From contig CAZKCO010000003.1 of NCBI GenBank assembly GCA_964551335.1, positions 124,001 through 188,000 on the forward strand: a DNA stretch of 64,000 nucleotides, written 5' to 3'. Source of the DNA: Tunicatimonas sp964551335 (GTDB lineage Bacteria; Bacteroidota; Bacteroidia; Cytophagales; Cyclobacteriaceae). Positions within the stretch are counted from its first letter, which is position 1; the number at the start of each line of letters is the position of its first letter. The position numbers and the translations under genes were made by a program. Under the pieces are notes generated by a model. It searched no databases. It was not told where the DNA came from and was given only the letters and a program-made list of their open reading frames with translations. This document shows positions 46,575-54,532 of the stretch, in pieces.

Positions 46575-48409
46575 TACTTTTTTCCGGCAGTAGCCCCCTC
46601 CCCGGAACTGCTCTGTTTGGCGGCCAGCAAGTAGATGAGTGAAGCCGTACCGTCCATCGTTGGTTCGTTAGTGCTATAATCGCCAAAATCATCGTGGTAC
46701 ACCACCAAATCCGACTGAAAAGGGGCGTACTCGTCGGGTTTGAGCAGTTGGATACCGATCAGGTTATTGTAAATACTACCGTACACCGGCCCGTCTACCA
46801 AGCCACCATCCACCGGGTACTGGTACAAATAGGTAAATACCGAGTGGGGATCTACCGGTGTATCTCCCTTTTCTGGTAAACCTACCACCATGCTGGTACC
46901 CCAGGGGTTGGTCCCGAAAAGCCAGTCAAAGCAGGCTTGCTCAAGGGGCAGGTACGTGGTATCGCCACTGAGTTCACGATAGAGGTAGCACTGAATGGCG
47001 AAGGAGGTGGTTAAATTATTAGAACACCAGATGAAAGGGATACCCCGGTAAAAGGCATTTTGTTGCGCTTTCTGCCACACCCGCTCAATGCCTTCCCGGT
47101 AATAGCCAATAAGCTGGGCTTTTTCATCTTCCTCACTGGCTTTGGCTAGCTCGTAATGCCCGAAGTTATGGAAAGGATACCACTGATAGTGGCGGGCCGT
47201 ATCAGCCCCCATCCAGGGAGTTACCTGCTCTTCTTCACCATATACCAATGCCTGCTGAGCGTAACTCTCTTCGCCAGTCAGATGATAAAGTGAAACTGCC
47301 CCCAACTCCATATCATCTACCCAGTTGTATTCCTCATAAAAGTAAGGCGCTCGGTTAGGGGCCGTCTGCCCTACTCCCGGCTTCGCCAATCCGTACTGAT
47401 AAGCCGAGAAGGCTTTTTCCCGGTAGGCTTGAGCCAGCTCCGCACTATCTGACTGAAATAGTTTAGCCGCCAGCGCAAACGCACTACTGAATTTCCCGGC
47501 CGTAGAGGCGGTTCCGGTAGCCCGGTTCTGGTATTTGCCTAGCCCCTGGGGTTCGCCGGTGAGGAAGTAAACCGGACGTCCCTCCCCCGGCCCGTAGCCG
47601 TAATTGATGGTATCCTGATTGGGTAAGCGCAAACCCTGGTGGTCGCGATCGTCAGCAATCTGGTTGAATAGCCAGTCGGGGCGAGGGTGCATTTTTTGCA
47701 GCCAGTCCAATCCCCACTGGGCTTCGTCCAGCACATCGGCCACGCCGTTGCGCCCTTCCAATCCGTTCGCCAAATGAAAGTCGGTGAACACCTCGGGGAA
47801 ATCTCGATACGCTGCGAGAAGATGATAAGTGGCGTTGGCCGAGGTAGTTGAGTATTGTAAATAATCGCTGGCATCGTGCCAACCGCCGGTTACATCAATA
47901 AACTGCTGTTTATCCATCGGGCCGTAGACCGGATAACCGTCGTGCGTATGACAGGAATCTTTCAGGTAAGGGTTGTAGCCACAGCGCTGCTGTCGCATGT
48001 ACTTCAAAGCAAAATCAGCTAAGCCTTCGTAGATCTCTTCGGATATTTCAAAGGCGGGAGATCGAGTAGTTCCGGCTTCCAGATAGTAAGTACCTGGTAC
48101 GGAATAATTGGAAAAGTCAAGCCGGTAGGTGCTGATGAAGGGACCGTATTCGCCGAAGTTCTTTTCTACTTCCTGGGTGAGCACTACTTCCGAGCTTTCG
48201 GCATTTACCAAAGTAAAGGTTGAAGTCTCAACATTTTCCGTCTTAGCTCCCAGCACCGCTACTTTTAATCCATTGGGCAAGTAACCTAGCTGGTTGATTC
48301 TGATCCAGGATTGAGCACTTTTTTGAGCTAATGTTAAGTTGATAGGCAGCAACCCGAATACCAAGAATGCTAGCGGATAGATAAATTTTAGGTTATTGAA
48401 GTAGATCAT
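46574..48409 (-). CDS. Exported glycoside hydrolase family 9 protein
   Basis: I start at the ATG at 48407-48409 (611 residues), which gives a proper signal peptide (FIYPLAFLVFGLLPINLTLA); the TTG-started frame adds 14 residues. An N-terminal Ig-like cellulase domain (INQLGYLPNGLKVAVLGA) precedes the (alpha/alpha)6 barrel. TGGWHDASDY holds the two catalytic-base aspartates, and DYSTNEPTMDGTA the acid Glu. GH9 is mainly endoglucanase, but members linked to deacetylases include exo-glucosaminidases acting on chitosan oligomers, which the coupled gene makes plausible. Confidence 0.93.
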   Translation of the reverse strand: MIYFNNLKFIYPLAFLVFGLLPINLTLAQKSAQSWIRINQLGYLPNGLKVAVLGAKTENVETSTFTLVNAESSEVVLTQEVEKNFGEYGPFISTYRLDFSNYSVPGTYYLEAGTTRSPAFEISEEIYEGLADFALKYMRQQRCGYNPYLKDSCHTHDGYPVYGPMDKQQFIDVTGGWHDASDYLQYSTTSANATYHLLAAYRDFPEVFTDFHLANGLEGRNGVADVLDEAQWGLDWLQKMHPRPDWLFNQIADDRDHQGLRLPNQDTINYGYGPGEGRPVYFLTGEPQGLGKYQNRATGTASTAGKFSSAFALAAKLFQSDSAELAQAYREKAFSAYQYGLAKPGVGQTAPNRAPYFYEEYNWVDDMELGAVSLYHLTGEESYAQQALVYGEEEQVTPWMGADTARHYQWYPFHNFGHYELAKASEEDEKAQLIGYYREGIERVWQKAQQNAFYRGIPFIWCSNNLTTSFAIQCYLYRELSGDTTYLPLEQACFDWLFGTNPWGTSMVVGLPEKGDTPVDPHSVFTYLYQYPVDGGLVDGPVYGSIYNNLIGIQLLKPDEYAPFQSDLVVYHDDFGDYSTNEPTMDGTASLIYLLAAKQSSSGEGATAGKK

Positions 48410-48543
48410 AGATACGAAAGTAGCATTTACGAAAGTTATTTTCTTAACCAATACTGTAGAAAGCTAAAAATCACTATTTAGCGTTAGATTTTACAGAATA
48501 ATTACGAACTTACGAGGTATTGACACAAGAAATAAATAGCTAA

Positions 48544-49143
48544 ATGGATAGACGATCTGCCTTAAAACAAGCCGCCCTACTAGCCGGGGGCCTGGCCTGG
48601 CTTCCTTCCTGCGACTTTGGTCCCCAGCGCGTAGCCGTTGCCCTGGATAATCTACAGCTCGATATTGACTTTCAGGATTTACTGGCCAAAGTAGCCGCCA
48701 CCATCATTCCTTCCGAGGAGAACGAATCTGGCGAGGCTTCGCCGGGAGCGGAAGAGATGGATTTGTACCGCTTTATTCTGGTGATGGTCGACGATTGCCT
48801 GCCGAAAGAAGAGCAAACTGCCTTCGCTAACGGATTGAAAAGCCTCAAGCCTTTCACCAAGGCTTACATAGAAAAATCATTTCCGCAGAAAGAGCAGGCG
48901 GAGAACGAAGCCATTCTTACCCAACTGATGGAGATGGAAGAAGCTCCGGCGGCTACCGAAGCGGCTGAAGTTTCTCCGGCCGAACAGCTTAAAAATATTC
49001 AAACATTCTTGGGAATCACCAAGCGCTACACCATTCAGGGCTACATGGTTTCTGAATATTTTATGACCGAAAAATTTCCCTATAAACTAGTACCCGGCCC
49101 CTACCAGGCCTGCGTTTCAACCGAAGGATTAACTGTAATGTAA
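48544..49143 (+). CDS. Gluconate 2-dehydrogenase subunit 3-like protein
   Basis: A 199-residue small subunit with a short Tat/lipoprotein-type N-terminus (DRRSALKQAALLAGGLAWLP, then SCDFG). LLAKVAATIIPSEENESGEASPGAEEMD and FLGITKRYTIQGYMVSEYFM match the family. It serves as the export carrier for the flavin subunit, which lacks its own signal. Its stop overlaps the GMC start (TAATG). No cytochrome subunit follows. Confidence 0.92.
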   Translation: MDRRSALKQAALLAGGLAWLPSCDFGPQRVAVALDNLQLDIDFQDLLAKVAATIIPSEENESGEASPGAEEMDLYRFILVMVDDCLPKEEQTAFANGLKSLKPFTKAYIEKSFPQKEQAENEAILTQLMEMEEAPAATEAAEVSPAEQLKNIQTFLGITKRYTIQGYMVSEYFMTEKFPYKLVPGPYQACVSTEGLTVM

Positions 49144-50855
49144 TGGCAAATTTCGCAATAGATAGCAAAGATAATCGTACCTACGACGCCATCGTGATTG
49201 GCTCGGGCATTAGTGGCGGATGGGCCGCTAAAGAACTGTGTGAGAAGGGTTTGAAAACCCTGGTGCTGGAACGAGGTCGCAACGTAGAGCATATTAAAGA
49301 CTACCCCACCACCAACATGATGCCCTGGGAATTTGAGCACCGGGGACAGGTAGTGGAGGAAATCCAGAAAGAAAATCCGGTAATCAGCCGCTGTTACGCC
49401 TACCGGGAAGATACTCAGCACTTTTTCGTCAAAGATACCGAACACCCCTACGTACAGGATAAGCCCTTTGATTGGATTCGCGGCTACCAAGTAGGCGGAA
49501 AGTCCTTGCTGTGGGCGCGGCAGGTGCAACGCTGGAGTGACTATGATTTTGAAGGTCCGGCCCGCGATGGTTTTGCGGTAGACTGGCCCATTCGCTACGC
49601 CGACCTGGCTCCCTGGTACAGCCACGTGGAGAAGTTTGCCGGGGTATCGGGTAATAAAGACGGGCTGGATAACCTGCCCGACGGAGAGTTTCTGGCCCCG
49701 ATGGAGCTAAACTGCGTAGAAAAGTACTTCAAAGAAAAAGTAGAAACCCAATACTCGGGTCGCAACGTGATCATCGCTCGCTGCGCACATCTGTCTGAAC
49801 CTCAGTCCGTTCACCTGGAACAGGGGCGAGGGCAGTGTATGAACCGTAACCTCTGCCAGCGAGGTTGCCCTTTTGGCGGTTACTTCAGCAGCAACTCCTC
49901 TACGTTGCCCTGGGCAATGAAAACCGGCAACATGACGCTGCGCCCGAACGCCGTGGTGCAGTCTATCATCTACGATGAGGAAAAAGAAAAAGCTACCGGC
50001 GTGCAGGTAATTGATGCCGAAAGCAAAGAAAGCATTGAGTTCTACGCTCCGCTCATCTTCGTCAACGCCAGTGCGCTGCATACCAATACGCTATTGCTCA
50101 ATTCCAAGTCTAACCGTTTCCCCGAAGGCTTGGGTAACGATAACGGCTTGCTCGGCAAGTACGTGGCCTTCCACATCTACCGGGGTAAAATTTCCGGTAC
50201 TTACGAAGGTGAGTTGGGCAATACTACCGTTGGTCGTCGACCTACTTCCGGCTACCTGCCTCGCTTCCGCAATGTGTACAAGCAGGAAACCGACTTTCTA
50301 CGGGGCTACGCTGCGGGATTTGGCGCGCACCGCCAGGTAGAGCGGGAGTATGAGGGTATTGGTCAGTCGCTGAAAGATAATCTGCTGAACCCGCAGTGGG
50401 GCAACTGGCGGGTAGGCTCCCATATGATGGGCGAAACTATCCCGAAGGAAACCAACTACGTGAGCTTAGATCCTACCCAGACCGACGACTGGGGCATGCC
50501 GCTACTGAAGATCAACGTAGACTACGACGATAACGACGAAAAGATGATTCAGGACTTCTTTGAGCAGTTTACCGAGATGTACGAACGGGCGGGCTTCACC
50601 GATATTCAAACCCGCGACACTGGTCAGGCTCCGGGGCTGGACATTCACGAGATGGGCGGGGTACGCATGGGCAAAGACCCTAAAACCTCGTTGCTTAATA
50701 AGTGGAGCCAGCTACACGCCTGCCCCAATGTGTTTGTCACCGACGGTTCCTGTATGACGTCTACCAGCACCCAAAATCCATCGTTGACGTACATGGCCTT
50801 CGCCGCCCGCGCCGTAGACTATGCCGTGCAGGAGAAGAATAAGCTGAATTTGTAA
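49143..50855 (+). CDS. GMC-family flavin dehydrogenase, large subunit
   Basis: A 570-residue FAD enzyme that oxidises alcohol groups of sugars or polyols. The FAD loop is IVIGSGISGGWAAKEL (18-33); the catalytic His is in DIHEMGGVRMG and the C-terminal His/Asn pocket is near STSTQNPSLTYMAF. CQRGCPFGGYFSSNSSTL suggests a cysteine-ligated cluster seen in related two-subunit dehydrogenases. With the subunit-3 gene it resembles gluconate 2-dehydrogenase and bacterial glucoside 3-dehydrogenase. The latter fits the 3-keto-sugar genes at 22814-31294. A strong terminator follows. Confidence 0.93.
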   Translation: MANFAIDSKDNRTYDAIVIGSGISGGWAAKELCEKGLKTLVLERGRNVEHIKDYPTTNMMPWEFEHRGQVVEEIQKENPVISRCYAYREDTQHFFVKDTEHPYVQDKPFDWIRGYQVGGKSLLWARQVQRWSDYDFEGPARDGFAVDWPIRYADLAPWYSHVEKFAGVSGNKDGLDNLPDGEFLAPMELNCVEKYFKEKVETQYSGRNVIIARCAHLSEPQSVHLEQGRGQCMNRNLCQRGCPFGGYFSSNSSTLPWAMKTGNMTLRPNAVVQSIIYDEEKEKATGVQVIDAESKESIEFYAPLIFVNASALHTNTLLLNSKSNRFPEGLGNDNGLLGKYVAFHIYRGKISGTYEGELGNTTVGRRPTSGYLPRFRNVYKQETDFLRGYAAGFGAHRQVEREYEGIGQSLKDNLLNPQWGNWRVGSHMMGETIPKETNYVSLDPTQTDDWGMPLLKINVDYDDNDEKMIQDFFEQFTEMYERAGFTDIQTRDTGQAPGLDIHEMGGVRMGKDPKTSLLNKWSQLHACPNVFVTDGSCMTSTSTQNPSLTYMAFAARAVDYAVQEKNKLNL

Positions 50856-50878
50856 CTTTAATTTACCAGGCGAGCTAT

Positions 50879-50907
50879 ACATCCGAAGTTTTGGAAACTT
50901 CGGATGT
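50879..50907 (+). terminator. Intrinsic terminator after the GMC operon
   Basis: A perfect 13-bp stem, ACATCCGAAGTTT (50879-50891) with AAACTTCGGATGT (50895-50907), and a short T-rich tail. It ends 16 bp before the next ATG, so the PIN gene needs its own promoter or read-through. Confidence 0.85.
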
Positions 50908-50922
50908 CTTTTGCAATAGTAG

Positions 50923-51798
50923 ATGAAACCGTTTATCGATCATTTAATATCAGGGCTTGATACTATTAAGCAAAGTACATTTGAACTATTAGACAGTTCT
51001 CGTATCATTTATCGAGAACGAGATCGGCATTCCAGCCTCATTATACTTGCCTCTGAATATTATTGGGATGAGCCTACTGAAAAAGAAAGGCTACTACAAA
51101 TTAGTATAAAGAAGGTTTATGGGCATTGGATCGAGACTTTCAGACTTTTTACAGAGAATTTACCTGATGAATCCAAAAAGAAAATTGAAGAGATCGATAA
51201 GTTGATAATCAACTGGTTAGAAAAGAAAAACGAGTGGGGTGCTTCTGTTCCAAGCACAATTCCTAAAGCTAAGAGTATACTGGAGAGCGAAATGCAGTTT
51301 CTGTATCAAATTCTAGAGTTATATGCTAAGATCGGTAAAAGGCAAATGATTTTAGTGCCAGATACAAATGCTCTGATCCAAGAACCTGAGCCAAAAACCT
51401 ATAGAACACTTGCCGGCGAAAAGTCAATCACAATTGTATTTCTTCCTACAGTTTTAAGTGAGCTAGACGGATTGAAGGTGAAGTCGTCCAATCCTAATTT
51501 TCAGAAGAAAGTTAAATCTGTGATCTCGAGGTTAAAAGGTTACAGAAGACAAGGAAACATGCTTGAAGGAGTGACTGTAGAAAAGACTATTACTTTGAAA
51601 ATGATAGCATCAGAACCAAACTTTGAAAAGACATTTTCTTGGTTAGATAAAGAAAATAACGATGATAGAATTGTCGCAAGTACTTTAGAAATTCAAAAGG
51701 AAAACCCTTCTTCAGTTGTTTGTATCGTCACTAGTGATATTAACTTGCAAAACAAGGCAGAAATGGCAAGGCTTTCATACTTGGATGTTAATTACTAA
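50923..51798 (+). CDS. PIN-domain protein with a helical N-terminal domain
   Basis: A 291-residue protein. Residues 142-291 form a PIN ribonuclease domain with the acidic residues in place: Asp147 (VPDTNAL), Glu180 (LSELDGLK), Asp247/248 (NNDDRIVAS) and Asp272 (TSDINLQNKA). Residues 1-140 are helical and charged, with no family I recognise. Longer than VapC toxins (about 130 residues) and with no antitoxin gene beside it. The gene is clearly AT-richer than its neighbours, which suggests acquisition. Defence, RNA turnover and toxin roles are all open. Confidence 0.85.
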   Translation: MKPFIDHLISGLDTIKQSTFELLDSSRIIYRERDRHSSLIILASEYYWDEPTEKERLLQISIKKVYGHWIETFRLFTENLPDESKKKIEEIDKLIINWLEKKNEWGASVPSTIPKAKSILESEMQFLYQILELYAKIGKRQMILVPDTNALIQEPEPKTYRTLAGEKSITIVFLPTVLSELDGLKVKSSNPNFQKKVKSVISRLKGYRRQGNMLEGVTVEKTITLKMIASEPNFEKTFSWLDKENNDDRIVASTLEIQKENPSSVVCIVTSDINLQNKAEMARLSYLDVNY

Positions 51799-51816
51799 AT
51801 AAGTAGTGATCGTTTT

Positions 51817-53154
51817 CTATTCAATTAACAACTCCAATGCCGCGGCACTCATCGCCCGAACGCCGGTTTTGATGGTAGGTTCGGGTAGCGGAGCGTAGAA
51901 GGGAGAGTGTAAGGACGGTAGCTTGGTTCCGGTTTCTTCGGCTTCTTTCACCTTCTGGGGGTCTACCGCGCCCAACCAGAACATACAGATGGGTACTTTT
52001 TCGTCCTGCATCCCAGAATGGCGATTCGCGAAACGACTAAAATCTTCGCCTACCATGTTAGGTGGGGTTTCTACAACCTTATCTTCCCCCAGTGTTTCTT
52101 TAAATACCGTTACTAGCCGATTGGTCAGTTCAGTATCGTTGATGGTAGCGGGAGTTTGCGGGTCGCGGATGCTGATTTTGGGATATTTTTCTTCGGGCAA
52201 TCGGGCGAGTTGGGCGTGGCTCCGAGTAATCCGTTCAATGGCTTCTAGAATCTGGTTACGCACCTCAGGGGAGTACGAGCGCAGCGTCAGTTGCAACTTC
52301 ACCTCGTCGGGAATTATATTGTAGATGGTACCTCCGTGGATGGAGCCTACCGTCACCACCGCCGGATCAATCGGATTAAGTTCGCGGCTCACGATGGTTT
52401 GGAAGGAATTGATCATCTGCGCGGCCAACACAATAGGGTCTTTGGTGGTGTGGGGAGCCGCTCCGTGTCCGCCTTCGCCGTAAACGGTAATATCCACCAT
52501 ATCCACACTAGCCATAAACGCTCCGGCTCGGTAGCCCACCGTCCCGGCGGGAAGAGAAGCATTGTCGTGCAGCGCAATGGCGTAGTCGGGTACAGGAACC
52601 TTATCGTACAGATTGGCTTTAAACAGTGCATCCGCCCCAAAACCGCTTTCTTCCGCCGACTGCGCTACCATCACCAGCGTGCCGCTCCACTGATCTTTCA
52701 TTTCTACCATCGTCCGGGCCGTACCCAGAAAGACCGTCATGTGGATGTCGTGACCGCAGGCGTGCATTACTCCTACGGTTTCACCGGCGGCGTTGGTACC
52801 CGTAGCGGTGCTGGCGTAGGGCACTCCGGTCTTTTCTTCCAGCGGCAAAGCGTCCATATCAGTACGGATAAGCAATGTGGGGCCTTCTCCGTTTCTCAGC
52901 ACTCCGGCCAGATTGTGCATACCTAGTTTTTCCTGAACTTCAAAACCTAAACTGCTAAGCTCATCGGCAATCAGGCGGGCGGTTTGCTCTTCCTGAGAGG
53001 AAAGTTCGGGGTGTTGATGCAGGTATTTGTACAGTGTATCTAGCGTTGCATACTGCTGATTGACAAAATTTTGTACTTGGGTATCAAGTGAGTTTTGAGC
53101 ACTTAGAGCGCTATTGACAAGAAGCAGTATAAATAAGGAAATAATGTTTTTCAT
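51817..53154 (-). CDS. Exported M20-family amidohydrolase
   Basis: A 445-residue zinc peptidase-like amidohydrolase. Starting at the ATG at 53152-53154 gives a clean signal peptide (IISLFILLLVNSALSAQ); the longer TTG frame is rejected. HQHPELSSQEEQTARLIA, IRTDMDALPLEE, MHACGHDIHMTVFLG and AQSAEESGFGADALF are the M20D motifs, with a dimerisation domain from about 215 to 330. Relatives hydrolyse N-acyl amino acids or hippurate. Export suggests scavenging of amide substrates. Confidence 0.93.
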   Translation of the reverse strand: MKNIISLFILLLVNSALSAQNSLDTQVQNFVNQQYATLDTLYKYLHQHPELSSQEEQTARLIADELSSLGFEVQEKLGMHNLAGVLRNGEGPTLLIRTDMDALPLEEKTGVPYASTATGTNAAGETVGVMHACGHDIHMTVFLGTARTMVEMKDQWSGTLVMVAQSAEESGFGADALFKANLYDKVPVPDYAIALHDNASLPAGTVGYRAGAFMASVDMVDITVYGEGGHGAAPHTTKDPIVLAAQMINSFQTIVSRELNPIDPAVVTVGSIHGGTIYNIIPDEVKLQLTLRSYSPEVRNQILEAIERITRSHAQLARLPEEKYPKISIRDPQTPATINDTELTNRLVTVFKETLGEDKVVETPPNMVGEDFSRFANRHSGMQDEKVPICMFWLGAVDPQKVKEAEETGTKLPSLHSPFYAPLPEPTIKTGVRAMSAAALELLIE

Positions 53155-53164
53155 GGCGAGGTAG

Positions 53165-53238
53165 AATTTCAAGCGATACGAGATTTTTACCAAATCCGTT
53201 GTATTTCGTAAAGGGAGAACTTATCGTCGCTTGAAATT
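53165..53238. repeat. 12-bp perfect inverted repeat
   Basis: AATTTCAAGCGA (53165-53176) and TCGCTTGAAATT (53227-53238), with a 50-base loop, lie between the amidohydrolase and the antitoxin-like gene. They may mark the ends of a small element or form a transcript-end structure. Confidence 0.55.
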
Positions 53239-53251
53239 ACTGATAATTCTT

Positions 53252-53470
53252 CTATTCCTTAAAGTCATCTAAGGGGACGTTAAAATCCTCAGACATCTGA
53301 ATTTTGCCTTTGTACTTGCCTAATTCTCTCTCGCCTCTTTTTAGTGATTCAATGTTTTGCTTGGTAGTTTTCTGAAGGGCACCGATTAGTCGCTGCTTTT
53401 CAGCCGGGGGCAATTGATTGGCTAAATTAAGCAGCTGTTCAAATCCGATGTTAAGCTTTAATTCCATCAT
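53252..53470 (-). CDS. Small antitoxin-like protein (DUF2281-like), orphan
   Basis: A 72-residue, mostly helical protein. The closing KIQMSEDFNVPLDDFKE matches the tail of DUF2281-type antitoxins, which normally reads (S/P)xDFDxPLxDF. These usually precede a PIN toxin. Downstream there is no toxin frame, only an inverted repeat and then the amidohydrolase. Either the toxin has been lost or the protein acts alone. Confidence 0.65.
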   Translation of the reverse strand: MMELKLNIGFEQLLNLANQLPPAEKQRLIGALQKTTKQNIESLKRGERELGKYKGKIQMSEDFNVPLDDFKE

Positions 53471-53512
53471 ATCTCAATATTAAGCAAAAAGGTGTCGTAA
53501 ATTCCAGTTTGT

Positions 53513-54532
53513 TTATGCATTGAAGTAATTCTGAACATCATCATTCCACACAAAGAAATTGACCGCTAATAAGCTAAAGTTATCTCTACTAAGTTCTTGA
53601 CCTTGATTATCCTTACCTTCAAACTGAAATATCTTGATACGCTTCCCTACTTTTCTTACTTCTGCTTGCCTTATGTGAAACTTTCTTCTCGATTCAATTT
53701 CAAGATCATCATAAACCCTAATAGCCCCATCACAATGCTTAATCCCTCCAGTAAGCTTATTGAATATTGCGTGAAAGTATCTACTTGTCGTTATTCCATC
53801 ATAACTATGGCTTGGATATTCTTCACAAGTAAAATGAATTTCGTCATCCTTTGGTGCCCAAGTATAATCGGTAAAACTGGTATCTGTTTCATTAAACCAC
53901 TGTCCAAAATCCTCATTACGAAGAGTAGACAATTTTTCCCAGTCCAAGGGTTTTCCATGAACAAGCATTTTATACATCATCGGCTGATAAGAATCGGCCC
54001 GTATCTCGATAAATGGATCGAGTCTTAATTTGAAACTCACTTTTGCTTCACGAACGCATTGAAGTATTGCTTGAAATATCCAGTAATTAGAATTGGATGC
54101 TCTATTAACTGGGCTTAGCTCGTAGACAAAATCATTAACCTGAAGTCTCTGGTACTCGAGATCAAAATAGTTTGTTGAAATCAGGTAGTTTTTGTCTAGC
54201 TCTACGTCTAATAAATTTTGCGAGTTGTAAGGTTCAGGCAGGGAATCAAACTGAGTAAACCTTCTAATTCTCTCATTCGCTATTTCTTTCTGTAAGTCGA
54301 AAACCAAATAATAAGCTCTTTTTCCAAATTCTTTATCTTCACAATGATTAAAAAAATCAGCATACTGAGGATATTGCTCAATGAATAAGCTCAAATCCTC
54401 GGTATTTATGCTTTCAATATCACTTAGTAAATTATCATGCTCAGGATGTTGCTGGTTATCCAAAACCTCAAAAACTTCAAACAATGGATCTATCAAAGAC
54501 CTAGCAAAATAGCCAAGAGTTATATATTTCAT
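53513..54532 (-). CDS. Unknown protein coupled to the GH28 gene
   Basis: I do not recognise this 339-residue protein. No signal peptide or membrane helix is seen; it is acidic and aromatic-rich. The first half is helical (LFEVFEVLDNQQHPEHDNLL), the second half beta-rich with several YxxxY and DDE segments and a closing FFVWNDDVQNYF. Its ATG overlaps the GH28 stop codon by 4 bp (ATGA). Its base composition is markedly AT-richer than the GH28 gene. An immunity-like or phage-type protein is possible, but nothing shows it. Confidence 0.75.
   Translation of the reverse strand: MKYITLGYFARSLIDPLFEVFEVLDNQQHPEHDNLLSDIESINTEDLSLFIEQYPQYADFFNHCEDKEFGKRAYYLVFDLQKEIANERIRRFTQFDSLPEPYNSQNLLDVELDKNYLISTNYFDLEYQRLQVNDFVYELSPVNRASNSNYWIFQAILQCVREAKVSFKLRLDPFIEIRADSYQPMMYKMLVHGKPLDWEKLSTLRNEDFGQWFNETDTSFTDYTWAPKDDEIHFTCEEYPSHSYDGITTSRYFHAIFNKLTGGIKHCDGAIRVYDDLEIESRRKFHIRQAEVRKVGKRIKIFQFEGKDNQGQELSRDNFSLLAVNFFVWNDDVQNYFNA

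Noticed and set aside
52291..52926. A 211-codon frame opposite the M20 amidohydrolase
   Set aside because: It is rich in His, Arg and Gly with no domain pattern, and the M20 motifs are on the other strand.
50923..53470. PIN gene and DUF2281-like gene as one toxin-antitoxin pair
   Set aside because: They are on opposite strands, about 1.4 kb apart with a full metabolic gene between, and the PIN protein is too long for a VapC partner.
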